Below, piece by piece: positions 1 through 8,220 of a stretch of 61,650 nt of DNA. The notes under the pieces were generated by a model, which searched no databases, was not told the origin of the DNA, and was given only the letters and a program-made list of their open reading frames with translations. This DNA is from Campylobacteraceae bacterium (GTDB taxonomy: Bacteria; Campylobacterota; Campylobacteria; Campylobacterales; Sulfurovaceae): NCBI GenBank assembly GCA_027036015.1, contig JALVTH010000079.1, positions 1-61,650 on the forward strand, read 5' to 3'. Every line of letters starts with the position of its first letter. Position 1 is the first letter of the stretch. A program made the translations under genes and the position numbers.

Positions 1-489
1 GCTTTATATACCGAACATATTCCTTTAAAAGAGGTTCCAAAACAAATTAAAAAGAAAAAACTAACAAAATTTCTTTTTGATTTAGATAACTCCTTACAAA
101 CAAACAAAGAAATTGCAGTGCTTGGACTTAATCCTCACGCTGGCGATGGAGGTGTGCTTGGTAATGAAGAAAAAACTATTGCTAAAGCCATTAAAAAAGC
201 TAATAAAAAGCTCAAATTTAAGCGCTTCATTGGTCCCATCGTGCCAGATGTTGCCTTTACTCCTGCAATGAGAAAAAAGTTTACATATTTTGTTGCAATC
301 TATCACGATCAAGGTTTAGCTCCTCTTAAAGCACTCTATTTTGAAGAAGCAATTAATGTATCACTTAATCTTCCAATTTTACGAACTTCAGTTGATCATG
401 GAACAGGATTTGATATTGCGTATAAGAAGAATAAAAAGCTCTCTTTAAGAAGTTATATTAATGCAATAGAGTTTGCGGCAAAGCATTAA
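1..489 (+). CDS. pdxA: 4-hydroxythreonine-4-phosphate dehydrogenase, C-terminal part (cut by window edge)
   Basis: PdxA oxidises 4-phosphohydroxy-L-threonine with NAD+, a step of de novo pyridoxal phosphate synthesis. The frame is open from base 1, so the gene enters from the left and only about 162 C-terminal residues are here. The family signatures are clear: a TEHIPLKEVPK stretch near the edge, then LNPHAGDGG, and later the DQGLAPLKAL and DHGTGFDIA segments near the end. Its stop TAA shares a TTAA palindrome with the stop of the convergent gene on the other strand. Identification is by family motifs and is secure. Confidence 0.93.
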   Translation, partial: ALYTEHIPLKEVPKQIKKKKLTKFLFDLDNSLQTNKEIAVLGLNPHAGDGGVLGNEEKTIAKAIKKANKKLKFKRFIGPIVPDVAFTPAMRKKFTYFVAIYHDQGLAPLKALYFEEAINVSLNLPILRTSVDHGTGFDIAYKKNKKLSLRSYINAIEFAAKH

Positions 490-938
490 CTTTGATGCTT
501 TGCCAAAAGCTCATCAATTTTTTTCATTGCATCTTTATAAAATGCAAAATTTTTGTAATCTTTTAAAGCACTTTTTGCTCTTAAAAGATTCTCTTTTGGT
601 TCATTAAACCACTCTACTCCCATTAAAAGGGTATAAATATAATCAACTCCAAAATATGCACTATCTTTCTCAACTAATTGCATACGAATTGAAAAAAGTT
701 CTTTATAAAGTTTAGTTACATCTTCACCCAATGCATGTTTAATTACAACTAAATTATTAAGAATAAGGGCATACTCTTCAAGATAGTTTCTATCTTCTTT
801 AATTTCATTTAACAATTCAGTATAAGCTTGTTCAGCTTGCAAAAATTTTTTTTCCTTCAAAAGGGTGGTTGCTTTTTTAATTTTTTCTTTAACCGCATCT
901 TTTCTTTTAAAAGATAAAAAGTTAAAAAATAATCCCAT
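486..938 (-). CDS. small helical TPR-like protein of unknown function
   Basis: A 150-residue protein I cannot assign. It is lysine/glutamate rich and predicted almost all helical, with a segment around residues 20-60 (KKATTLLKEKKFLQAEQAY) that looks like one or two tetratricopeptide-type helix pairs. There is no signal peptide or membrane span. A strong promoter lies upstream (TTGACT, 18-nt spacer, TATTAT) and a run of seven G lies between the -10 box and the start codon, at the expected transcription start. It overlaps the end of pdxA by 4 nt in convergent orientation. Function is unknown; a protein-protein interaction role is only a guess from the TPR-like look. Confidence 0.75.
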   Translation of the reverse strand: MGLFFNFLSFKRKDAVKEKIKKATTLLKEKKFLQAEQAYTELLNEIKEDRNYLEEYALILNNLVVIKHALGEDVTKLYKELFSIRMQLVEKDSAYFGVDYIYTLLMGVEWFNEPKENLLRAKSALKDYKNFAFYKDAMKKIDELLAKHQS

Positions 939-1150
939 TTTTTGCCTCTTTCACATCTCAACCCCCCCATTCATATAATAGCACTTTATTTATAAAAAAG
1001 TCAATAAAAAGAAATAATTTTTTTCAGTTTTTACATTTTGTTAACATATTTATAAGAACAAATTATGAGATAATCCAAATTTATTTAGATAATATGGAGA
1101 CATTCAAAAACAAAGAAGCAAAAATTGATGTTACTTTTTTCAACACTATT
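939..1150. other. intergenic stretch, no gene recognised
   Basis: Apart from the minus-strand promoter above I see no convincing gene. On the plus strand a 29-codon reading frame (1094-1183) runs from an ATG without a clear ribosome-binding site through the hairpin at 1151-1175. The spacing of an AT-rich promoter-like stretch around 1030-1060, about 100 nt and then a hairpin would also fit a small RNA, but nothing in the sequence identifies one. Confidence 0.3.
962..1004 (-). promoter_or_regulatory. sigma-70-type promoter with G7 initiation tract
   Basis: On the minus strand TTGACT (999-1004) and TATTAT (975-980) are separated by 18 nt, close to consensus and unusual in a clade that often lacks -35 boxes. 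Six nt after the -10 box comes a run of seven G (962-968), so RNA would start in or next to the run. Confidence 0.6.
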
Positions 1151-1175
1151 CAAAAGCCCAATGTAAGGGCTTTTG
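1151..1175 (-). terminator. hairpin directly after the metallopeptidase stop codon
   Basis: A perfect 9-bp inverted repeat (CAAAAGCCC / GGGCTTTTG, 7-nt loop) begins right after the minus-strand TAG stop at 1176-1178. The T run of its 3' arm provides only four U before AATAG, so it is a moderate intrinsic terminator. It could also end a plus-strand transcript. Confidence 0.5.
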
Positions 1176-2051
1176 CTATCTAAAAGTATTGCAAGCTCTT
1201 ATATCGCCACTTTTAAATCCCACTTCAAACCAATAGACTCTTTCTCTTGATGTTCCATGCGTAAAACTATCTGGCACAACATAGCCTTGTGAGCGTTTTT
1301 GTAATACATCATCACCAATTTGAGAAGCCGCATTAATAGCTTCTTTGATGTCTCCTGGCTCTAAACGACTTTGCACATAGTGAGCCCAAACTCCAGCTAA
1401 ACAATCAGCTTGCAATTCTACTGGAATTTGTAAATGATTTGCTCTTACTTTATTACCCATTTGCATAGCTTGCTGTTGCAAACGATGAATTTTGCTTAAT
1501 ATCCCTAAAATATTTTGCACATGATGCCCCACTTCATGGGCTAAAACATAAGCTCTTGCAAAATCGCCACCTGCATGTAAATTATTTGAAAGCTCATCAA
1601 AAAAGTTTAAATCAAGATATATCTTTTGATCCATTGGGCAATAAAAAGGTCCCATTTGTGCACTTGCATATCCACATCCACTACGCGTATGTCCTCGATA
1701 TAAAACTAAAACTGGATTACTATATCTATAGCTATACTTTGGTAAAAGATTGCTCCAAACCCGCTCAGTTGTTCGCAATACTTTTTTAATAAAAATAGCA
1801 TTTGCATCATCATTTCTTGCAACTTTATGGGAGCTTTTTCCACTAAAAAGAGCTAAAGGATTGCCAAAGTAAAAAAGTGCACCAATAATTATAATAACCC
1901 AGCCAATTTTTGTGCGAAGCAATGGACGAATCAAAGGCCATAAAAATAGAAGCCTTCCAATATTGCCTCCACCAACAAATCCTCCAAAACCACCGCGCTC
2001 ACCTCTTCTATCTTCAACATTTAGGCTCTCTTGTTCATCATCAAGTCGCAT
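1176..2051 (-). CDS. neutral zinc metallopeptidase, YpfJ family, membrane anchored
   Basis: This 291-residue protein belongs to the YpfJ/KPN_02809 putative neutral zinc metallopeptidase family. The start is ATG at 2051, giving the family-typical opening MRLDDEQESLNVEDRRG behind an AAAAGG site; a TTG five codons upstream would place the ribosome-binding site inside the gene. A glycine-rich region is followed by one membrane span (about residues 49-65), then the zinc motif HEVGH at about 172-176, with a further acidic ligand expected downstream in the ELQADCLAGVWAHY segment. The catalytic domain probably faces the periplasm. It is the last gene of a luxS operon and overlaps mnmD by 11 nt. Substrate is unknown. 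Confidence 0.85.
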   Translation of the reverse strand: MRLDDEQESLNVEDRRGERGGFGGFVGGGNIGRLLFLWPLIRPLLRTKIGWVIIIIGALFYFGNPLALFSGKSSHKVARNDDANAIFIKKVLRTTERVWSNLLPKYSYRYSNPVLVLYRGHTRSGCGYASAQMGPFYCPMDQKIYLDLNFFDELSNNLHAGGDFARAYVLAHEVGHHVQNILGILSKIHRLQQQAMQMGNKVRANHLQIPVELQADCLAGVWAHYVQSRLEPGDIKEAINAASQIGDDVLQKRSQGYVVPDSFTHGTSRERVYWFEVGFKSGDIRACNTFR

Positions 2052-2841
2052 AGTTATCCTTTTCAATCAAATCTTTATCGCTTAATGCTTTAGCTTTTGG
2101 ATTTCTTTGTTTTTTTAACTTAATATCTACCTTTTTTAAAGGCAAAGCATCATTTAAACTGGCTATTGTTGCTTTTCTTGTCTTTTCATTTTCTATCTCA
2201 TAAATGCTAAAACCATTTTCATATAAACTTAATCGAATAGAAGTTGCAACTGAATAAGTTGTTAAAATTGAGTTTTGATGCACTCTTTTTCTTATTTGGC
2301 TAAACCACTCTTTTGTCCATAGAGTAGGATTTTTTTTAGGGCTAAAAGCATCTTGATAGATAATATCAAAGGTAGTATCAATTTTTTTTATCTCTTCTCT
2401 TGCATCACCAAGTAAAATTTCTATTTTAAGAGATTCATCTTCGTAAAAAAAGTTTTCGCTTAAACTATGAATAATGTTTTTAAAGGGAGTAAACTCTTTT
2501 GGATAGCTAAAGTTACTAAGCCCTTGCACAAGCTCTTTATCTAACTCTGGCGAAATAATATGAAGTTTTTTTGATAAATTGTTTTGTCTGATATAAAAAA
2601 GTGTTGCTAAAGTATTAAACCCAAGCCCAAAACAAATATCTAAAATTGTGAGTTTTTCTTTATCTTTAAAAAAAGAAAAAGCTGGTATAACATGTTTATA
2701 TAAACTCTCATTAAACGCACCATCGTTGGTACTATGATAACATTCATCAAACTCTCTTGAATAAAGAGTATATGAGCCATCTTTTGTTTGAATAAGCTCT
2801 TTTTGAGCTCTTTTTTCAAGATTATAAAATTGCTCAAACAT
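2041..2841 (-). CDS. mnmD: stand-alone MnmC-type tRNA methyltransferase (MnmC1/MnmD)
   Basis: The 266-residue protein matches the methyltransferase domain of MnmC, which completes 5-methylaminomethyl-2-thiouridine at the tRNA wobble position by methylating the amino group. Landmarks are FDECYHSTNDGAFNES near the N-terminus, the SAM-binding LDICFGLGFNT, and IYQDAFSPKKNPTLWT, a family hallmark. The FAD oxidoreductase half of E. coli MnmC is absent, as in many bacteria with a split or MnmD-only system. The ATG at 2841 overlaps the previous gene's stop as TGATG, so translation is probably coupled. The preceding TTG codon is an alternative start. Confidence 0.85.
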   Translation of the reverse strand: MFEQFYNLEKRAQKELIQTKDGSYTLYSREFDECYHSTNDGAFNESLYKHVIPAFSFFKDKEKLTILDICFGLGFNTLATLFYIRQNNLSKKLHIISPELDKELVQGLSNFSYPKEFTPFKNIIHSLSENFFYEDESLKIEILLGDAREEIKKIDTTFDIIYQDAFSPKKNPTLWTKEWFSQIRKRVHQNSILTTYSVATSIRLSLYENGFSIYEIENEKTRKATIASLNDALPLKKVDIKLKKQRNPKAKALSDKDLIEKDNYAT

Positions 2842-3149
2842 CAAAGTCCTGCTTCATCAAGCTCTTTAAATTTAAAAGCTTCAATAAGCTCTTCAATGCT
2901 TTCTTGATCTTTGCGTCTAACTAAAACCATATAACCTTCATTTAAAAAATCTAAATAGTTTTCAAATTTATTTTCTAAAATAACAAAATCAAGCCAATCA
3001 ACTCCACTTTCTTGCCAAGAGGGAGCAAAATGAATATTTTTAATAACACCTTCATCAAATTCAATAATTGCCCAAAAAGAGGCTTCGTTCATTGGAGCTA
3101 TTTGAGAATTAATTCCATCTTCACTTTTAACTGGAATTGCTATATACAT
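2841..3149 (-). CDS. NifX/NifB-like (dinitrogenase Fe-Mo cofactor family) small protein
   Basis: A 102-residue protein beginning [19 protein letters not shown], which resembles the opening of the ribonuclease-H-like dinitrogenase Fe-Mo cofactor domain (NifX/NifY/NafY). The family binds iron-sulfur or Mo cofactor precursors in some members, but no nitrogenase gene is near and there is no conserved cysteine pair. The gene sits between luxS (10-nt overlap) and mnmD (TGATG overlap), so it is certainly co-translated with them. Its ribosome-binding site is AAGGAG. Function in this operon is unknown; the family assignment is moderate. Confidence 0.7.
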   Translation of the reverse strand: MYIAIPVKSEDGINSQIAPMNEASFWAIIEFDEGVIKNIHFAPSWQESGVDWLDFVILENKFENYLDFLNEGYMVLVRRKDQESIEELIEAFKFKELDEAGL

Positions 3150-3664
3150 ACGTTTTTCTCCTTGTTTAACTTTTCTAAATCAAGTTTTAGTGCTTCATTA
3201 TCCATTATCCCAATACCTCTATCAAGCACACTTTTTGCTATTGCTTTAGCATCTTTTAATGAGTGCATCTTACAAGTGCCACATTGATAAATATTAAGTT
3301 CTGGAATATCTTCTTCGCTTTTTACATTTAATATATCTCTCATCGAAGCTTCCCACGCTTTTGCAACTTCTTGCTCACTTGGGCTTCCAATAACACTCAT
3401 ATAAAAACCGGTCCGACACCCCATAGGAGAGATATCAATAATTTCAACACTATCGCTATTTAAATGCTCTCTCATAAAACCAGCAAAAAGATGCTCTAAA
3501 GTGTGCGTTCCTTCTTGACTCATAATCTCTTGATTTGGTTTGCAAAAGCGCAAATCAAAAACTGTTATAGCATCAGAGCATGGTGTTTGCATTCTTTTTG
3601 CAAGGCGCACAGCAGGAGCTTGCATTTTGGTATGATCAACTAAAAAGCTATCAAGTAAAGGCAT
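3140..3664 (-). CDS. luxS: S-ribosylhomocysteine lyase LuxS
   Basis: LuxS cleaves S-ribosylhomocysteine to homocysteine and DPD, the autoinducer-2 precursor, in the activated methyl cycle. The 174-residue length is typical. Visible catalytic features are the HTLEH motif (metal ligands His54 and His58, base Glu57), the catalytic cysteine in GCRTGFYM (Cys83), and the third metal ligand in the QCGTC segment (Cys128). The upstream enzyme Mtn/Pfs is encoded at 29.5-30.2 kb, so both steps from S-adenosylhomocysteine are present. It is the first gene of a four-gene overlapping operon, preceded by an AAAAGG site and divergent from the FAH-family gene. Confidence 0.97.
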   Translation of the reverse strand: MPLLDSFLVDHTKMQAPAVRLAKRMQTPCSDAITVFDLRFCKPNQEIMSQEGTHTLEHLFAGFMREHLNSDSVEIIDISPMGCRTGFYMSVIGSPSEQEVAKAWEASMRDILNVKSEEDIPELNIYQCGTCKMHSLKDAKAIAKSVLDRGIGIMDNEALKLDLEKLNKEKNVCI

Positions 3665-3722
3665 AAAAAATCCTTTTTATCTTTTTTTTCATATAATACT
3701 AAAAATTGTTAAAAGGAAAATT

Positions 3723-4331
3723 ATGAAACAAATCCTTTTTGAAAAAAATTGTGTCACTCCTTCAAAAATTATATGTGTTGGAAGAAATTATGTCGAGCAT
3801 ATTAAAGAGCTTAATAACAAAATTCCTAAAAAAATGGTGCTTTTTAATAAGCCAAATAGTGCTATATCAAATAAGCTTTTCTATTTTAATGATTTTGTGC
3901 GTTTTGAAGGGGAGCTTTGCTTTTTAATAAAAAATAAGCAAATTGCAGGAGTTGGCTTTGGGCTTGATTTAACCAATGCAAAAGAGCAAGAAGAAGCCAA
4001 AAAAAATGGTTTACCTTGGGAGAGAGCCAAAGCATTTGATAATTCTGCTGTTTTTAGCAAGTTTATTGCATTTGATGGTGATATAAAAAAACTTTCTTTT
4101 AAACTTTTTATTAATGATACTTTAGTGCAAGAAGGCAATTATGATTTAATGATTTATAAACCAAAAGAGATTTTGCAAGAGATTCAAAGCTTTCAAACTC
4201 TTCAAGACTATGATATTATAATGAGTGGCACACCAAAGGGTGTTGGCAATTACAAAAGAGGTGATATTTTTAGATGCGAAGTTTTTTATGATAAAGAGAA
4301 AATTTTAGAGCAAGAGTTTGTAGCAAAATAA
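3723..4331 (+). CDS. fumarylacetoacetate hydrolase (FAH) family protein
   Basis: A compact 202-residue FAH-domain protein. KIICVGRNYVEHIKEL at the N-terminus and later FEGELCF and IMSGTPKGVG are typical of the FahD/YcgM-like group, which includes acylpyruvases, oxaloacetate decarboxylases and oxaloacetate tautomerases. Metal-binding acidic residues are expected in the EGELCF segment and the downstream YDLMIY region. It stands alone, divergent from luxS and convergent with the ClC pair. The exact substrate cannot be read from sequence. Confidence 0.85.
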   Translation: MKQILFEKNCVTPSKIICVGRNYVEHIKELNNKIPKKMVLFNKPNSAISNKLFYFNDFVRFEGELCFLIKNKQIAGVGFGLDLTNAKEQEEAKKNGLPWERAKAFDNSAVFSKFIAFDGDIKKLSFKLFINDTLVQEGNYDLMIYKPKEILQEIQSFQTLQDYDIIMSGTPKGVGNYKRGDIFRCEVFYDKEKILEQEFVAK

Positions 4332-4334
4332 TTT

Positions 4335-4356
4335 ATAAATATTGAGCAATATTTAT
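4335..4356. terminator. AT-rich inverted repeat between convergent genes
   Basis: A 9-bp inverted repeat (ATAAATATT / AATATTTAT, 4-nt loop GAGC) lies a few bases after the FAH-family stop. It is all A/T, so the stem is weak; it may help end transcription from either side. Confidence 0.35.
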
Positions 4357-4397
4357 TACCTCTTTCAGCGTTTCTTTTTTCTTCTATTATAACCCAT

Positions 4398-6059
4398 TTA
4401 TCTAATTTTATAATCAAGCTTACAAAGTGAGAGCTCTTTTAAAAAGCGATTTAAATCAAGCATTCCTACATACTTGCCCTCTTCATCTACAAAAGGAATT
4501 TGCGTTACATTTAAAATACTAATTGCTTTAAAAATATCATCATTGCTTGAATTTTTATGAATAACAAATGGCTTTTTACTCATTATATCTTTGACTAAAA
4601 GCTTCTTTTTACTCATTATTAAAGCTCTTTTTCTGATATCTCGCAAAGAGACAATTCCAATTAAAATATCCTTTTCATCAACAACTGGCAGATAAAAAAA
4701 GTATTTTTTTCGAAAAATCTTGGCAGCCTTTTCAATAAAATCATTTTCTTTTAGTGTTGGAACTTTATAAATAAATCTCGTTACATCACACTCTTGCAAG
4801 TATTTGCGAATTGAGATATCATCAACATCAATTCCTTTTTGTAAAAGCGCTCTTTTAAAATAGCTTCCTGGCTCTAAGCGTGAGAGGAAAAAAACTGAAA
4901 TTGCACTTGAGAGTAATATGGGCAAAAGCAGTTGATATGAATGTGTTAACTCAGTGATAATAATTGAGCTTCTCATTGGAGCTTTTGAAATTCCAGCAAG
5001 TACAGCCGCACTTCCAATAAGTGCAAAGACTCTTGGATCAAAACCAAACGAAGCAAACTCACTTCCAAACCAATAGCCGCTAAAAGCTCCCAAAAAAATA
5101 GATGGAGACATCACTCCACCAAAGAGCCCACTACCAATACTTAATGCAACTGCTAAAAATTTTGCCACTGCAATTAAAAGAGCATGATAAGAGTAAAATT
5201 CGTTATTAAATAATCTTGAGACAAACTCATACCCTACCCCTCTTGCTTCTGGAACCAACGTTATAATAATTCCAACAAAAAGCCCCATAAAAATGACAAT
5301 ATAGCGCCACACTTTTCTAAACTTTGCCCTTGCTTGGCGAAGTTTTCTAAAAGAAAGTTTTAAAAAAAGTGCTATAATAGTAAAAAAAAGTGCTCCTAAA
5401 GGAATAAACCAAAAATATTCATCATTATAGTGTAAATGTGGAACATAAAAAGCAGTATAATAGCCAATATATTCTCTTGCAAAAAGGGTTGCCGTAACGC
5501 TTGCAACAATAAGAGGAATAACAATATATGAATTAATTTTTCCAATAATTATTTCTATTCCAAAAAAAATACCAGCAATTGGAGCGTTAAAAGTAGCCGA
5601 AATTGCCGAAGAGACCCCAGCGCTTAGATAGATTGGAATATTAATTCGCTCAATTTTAAATAACTTAATAAAAACTTCGCTAAATAAACCTCCCAACTTT
5701 GCAATTGGACCTTCCCTACCAACTGGCACTCCAAATCCAATACTAATAGAAGTAATTAATAAAACCAAAAAGCCTTTAAGTAGTGAAAACTTTCCAACCA
5801 TTAAAGAAATTTTCTTAGCAATCTCTTCAATGGTAACATTGGATGGATTTTTAAGCATTTTTGTAATTAAAATATGAGAAAAGAAAAAAATGAGTGGCAT
5901 TGTAATTAAATGAAAATATTGCCAATGGTCAACATTTAATAAATTATGAATATAAGCAAATAAATCAATTACCCTACGAAACAAAAGAGCCGAAGCTCCA
6001 CCAATTATTCCAATAATTATTGGAATAATAAAAAAGTGTTTTAAATCTTCAAATTTCAT
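4398..6059 (-). CDS. ClC-family chloride channel/transporter with C-terminal CBS pair
   Basis: A 553-residue ClC protein in the inner membrane, with about 10-12 membrane helices followed from roughly residue 430 by two CBS domains that usually bind adenine nucleotides. The selectivity-filter motif GREGP (114-118) carries the gating glutamate, and GSGLFGGVMSPS matches the helix-N region. The GSGIP serine motif of E. coli ClC is not seen. In FNAPIAGIFFGIEI the first of the E. coli EE pair is kept (Glu169), but the position of the internal proton glutamate is Ile170, so coupled Cl-/H+ exchange is doubtful. Its ATG overlaps the stop of the second ClC gene by 4 nt. Confidence 0.9.
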   Translation of the reverse strand: MKFEDLKHFFIIPIIIGIIGGASALLFRRVIDLFAYIHNLLNVDHWQYFHLITMPLIFFFSHILITKMLKNPSNVTIEEIAKKISLMVGKFSLLKGFLVLLITSISIGFGVPVGREGPIAKLGGLFSEVFIKLFKIERINIPIYLSAGVSSAISATFNAPIAGIFFGIEIIIGKINSYIVIPLIVASVTATLFAREYIGYYTAFYVPHLHYNDEYFWFIPLGALFFTIIALFLKLSFRKLRQARAKFRKVWRYIVIFMGLFVGIIITLVPEARGVGYEFVSRLFNNEFYSYHALLIAVAKFLAVALSIGSGLFGGVMSPSIFLGAFSGYWFGSEFASFGFDPRVFALIGSAAVLAGISKAPMRSSIIITELTHSYQLLLPILLSSAISVFFLSRLEPGSYFKRALLQKGIDVDDISIRKYLQECDVTRFIYKVPTLKENDFIEKAAKIFRKKYFFYLPVVDEKDILIGIVSLRDIRKRALIMSKKKLLVKDIMSKKPFVIHKNSSNDDIFKAISILNVTQIPFVDEEGKYVGMLDLNRFLKELSLCKLDYKIR

Positions 6060-7450
6060 TCATAATCTTTTATTTTTTTAACTCGATAGGAGCGAAAATC
6101 TTTTAAACTTCCTTTAAAGATATTTTCTTGCCCAAGATACATACTATAACCAAAACTACTCAAATAACTTGTAATAACAGCTGCAGTCATTGGAATAACT
6201 ACATCATCATGACTCATTTCAGTAATCATGACAATTGCAGCAAGTGGAGTCTTTGCAGCTGCAGCTAAAGCAGCACCCATCCCAGCAAGCGTAAACATTA
6301 CAAGCTCATTTGGAAAAATATGCCCAAAGATATTGCCAAGAGCTGCTCCAATAATTAAAACAGGTAAAATAAGCCCTCCAACTATGCCAAAACCAAGCGT
6401 TAAAGAGGTTATAATGATGGTGCATAAAATAATAACAAAATCTGCTGAGATACTAAATTGACTTTGAGCTAAGTTTGAGAGAATTTTCATATGCACCGGT
6501 GCAGCCAATAAATCTACATCGTTTGTATAAATATAAAGAAAATATAAAAATGGAATAGAAAGTAATGTTCCAATAAATGCTCTTTTTTTCACTTCAAATA
6601 CAAATGCTACTTTTCTTAATAAATGAAAAACAATTGTATAAATATAAATAACAATTGCAATTACAAATCCCATCGCAATGATATAAGGAATACTTGGCAA
6701 ATTCCAAATGGCTTTAGTATGAAGCATAATAAAAGCGTGATTGCCTCGAAAAAAAGAAAAGGTTAAATAACTAACAATTGAGGCAACAATCATTGGAATA
6801 AATGGGCGATAATTAAAGTCATAAGTATTTTCAAGCTCCATGGCAAAAATAGAACTTCCAAGAGGCGCTTTCAAAAGTGCTCCAGTAAAAGCTCCTGCTC
6901 CAATAAGTCCTAACATGCTCTTAAAGCGTTTACCAAAACCATAGGCTTTGCCAACCCACTCTCCAATTCCAACCCCAAGATAAAACGAAGGTCCTTCACG
7001 TCCTGCAATAAATCCGCCTGAAAGCGTTAAAATAGAGACAACAAGCTTTAGAAAGAGAGCTTTGAGTTTTAAATATCGCTTTGATTTTAAATGTAAAATT
7101 GAAAAACCAATTCCAGGTCCACCTATTTCGCGCTCTTTTTTAATGGCATAACCAGTAATAATTGCAACAATTACTGGATAGATAAAAAGTAAAATAATCT
7201 CACTACTTAGGACTTTATGAATATTTACAACCAATAAATCAACCAGCGAAGCAATAATTCCAGTCGTAATACCAATGGCAATAGAAAAAGGAAGCCACCT
7301 TCCTAAAAAAAAGATAATTGAAATAGTATCAATTTTAATTGGATGATCAATCACCTCATCTTTAAAAATACGCTTTAAATAGCTTTTAAAATGAGGCTCA
7401 CTTGTGCCAAATAAAAAGAAAAAAAGTTTTTCTTTCAAATTTTGCTTCAT
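6056..7450 (-). CDS. ClC-family chloride channel/transporter without CBS domains
   Basis: A 464-residue ClC homologue, first gene of a two-ClC operon. It has GREGP (150-154), KAPLGSSIFAMELEN (about 195-209) and GFGIVGGLILPVL, all family landmarks, plus GGPGIGFS where E. coli ClC has GSGIP. The residue matching the E. coli internal proton glutamate is Leu206, with acidic residues on both sides (Glu205, Glu207). No CBS domain follows the membrane core. Overlapping genes for two different ClC subunits suggest a heterodimer, since ClC proteins are dimers; that is inference. A promoter lies directly upstream. Confidence 0.9.
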   Translation of the reverse strand: MKQNLKEKLFFFLFGTSEPHFKSYLKRIFKDEVIDHPIKIDTISIIFFLGRWLPFSIAIGITTGIIASLVDLLVVNIHKVLSSEIILLFIYPVIVAIITGYAIKKEREIGGPGIGFSILHLKSKRYLKLKALFLKLVVSILTLSGGFIAGREGPSFYLGVGIGEWVGKAYGFGKRFKSMLGLIGAGAFTGALLKAPLGSSIFAMELENTYDFNYRPFIPMIVASIVSYLTFSFFRGNHAFIMLHTKAIWNLPSIPYIIAMGFVIAIVIYIYTIVFHLLRKVAFVFEVKKRAFIGTLLSIPFLYFLYIYTNDVDLLAAPVHMKILSNLAQSQFSISADFVIILCTIIITSLTLGFGIVGGLILPVLIIGAALGNIFGHIFPNELVMFTLAGMGAALAAAAKTPLAAIVMITEMSHDDVVIPMTAAVITSYLSSFGYSMYLGQENIFKGSLKDFRSYRVKKIKDYE

Positions 7451-7478
7451 TTACCTAACTTTAAACTTTATTATAATT

Positions 7479-7484
7479 ATTATA
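7479..7484 (-). promoter_or_regulatory. -10 box of the ClC operon
   Basis: TATAAT on the minus strand about 30 nt upstream of the first ClC start, in the only gap of the operon; no clear -35 box, as is usual in this clade. Confidence 0.5.
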
Positions 7485-7499
7485 CCATTTTTTTATGAG

Positions 7500-8162
7500 C
7501 TATTCTAAAAATGTGACAATATCTTTTAACTTTTGGCGTGTTTTTTTAGGCGGTTCTTTGAGTCGATAACCAAATCCAGCCATAACTGCAACTCCAAAAA
7601 GCTTTGTATCAACACTAAACTCATCTTGCATAATTTGCTCAATTTTTTCCATCTCAAAGCCTTCAACGGCACATGAATCAATCTTAAGCATTGCTGCAAC
7701 ACTCATCATATTAGCAAGTGCAATGTAACATTGCTTACAAGCCCAATCAAAAATGGCTCTTTCACTCTCAAGCAATTTAAAATCTTCTTCTTGAAACTTT
7801 TTATATTTCGCTCTTCTTGCTTCACCTTTTTCTTTCGTAAAGCCGTGCACGTCATAAAGCATATGAGTAATATAGTTGCTATTATAAAGCAAACTTGGCT
7901 TTTTGCGTGCTAAAATAATAACATAATGGCTTGCTGTTGGTAAAATATTTTGCGCTCCCCAAGTAACGCTTAAGAGTTTTTCTCTTTTTTGCATATCATT
8001 GACTACCAAAAAATGCCAAGGCTCAAAACCAAAAGAGCTTGGCGAAAGGCGCGCTGCTTCTAAAATAATTGCAAACTTTTCTTGCGGAATTTTTTTATTT
8101 TTATCAAAAATTTTGCAAGCATGTCGAAAATAAAAGCTTTTAATAATCTCTTGGTCACTCAT
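7500..8162 (-). CDS. NAD(P)H-dependent nitroreductase-family flavoprotein
   Basis: A 220-residue FMN-dependent nitroreductase-like protein of the NfsB/YdgI group. The N-terminal YFRHACKIFDKNKKIP and AARLSPSSFGFEPWHFLVV segments supply FMN phosphate-binding residues, and AVMAGFGYRLKEPPKKTRQ near the end is the usual family tail. Members reduce nitroaromatics, quinones or flavins; the natural substrate is not predictable. It is divergent from the phosphatase gene, with a shared promoter region of about 58 nt. It does not seem to be cotranscribed with an obvious partner. Confidence 0.85.
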   Translation of the reverse strand: MSDQEIIKSFYFRHACKIFDKNKKIPQEKFAIILEAARLSPSSFGFEPWHFLVVNDMQKREKLLSVTWGAQNILPTASHYVIILARKKPSLLYNSNYITHMLYDVHGFTKEKGEARRAKYKKFQEEDFKLLESERAIFDWACKQCYIALANMMSVAAMLKIDSCAVEGFEMEKIEQIMQDEFSVDTKLFGVAVMAGFGYRLKEPPKKTRQKLKDIVTFLE

Positions 8163-8220
8163 TTTGATTCCTTTAAGTTATTTTTTGCATAATTGTAACA
8201 AAATTTCGCAAGGAAAAGAG

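Noticed and set aside
1094-1183. 29-codon plus-strand frame after 1 kb
   Set aside because: No ribosome-binding site, it runs through a terminator hairpin, and it overlaps the metallopeptidase stop.
2841-3149. NifX-like gene as a sign of nitrogen fixation
   Set aside because: The family is broad and no nif gene is near; the gene is in a luxS operon.
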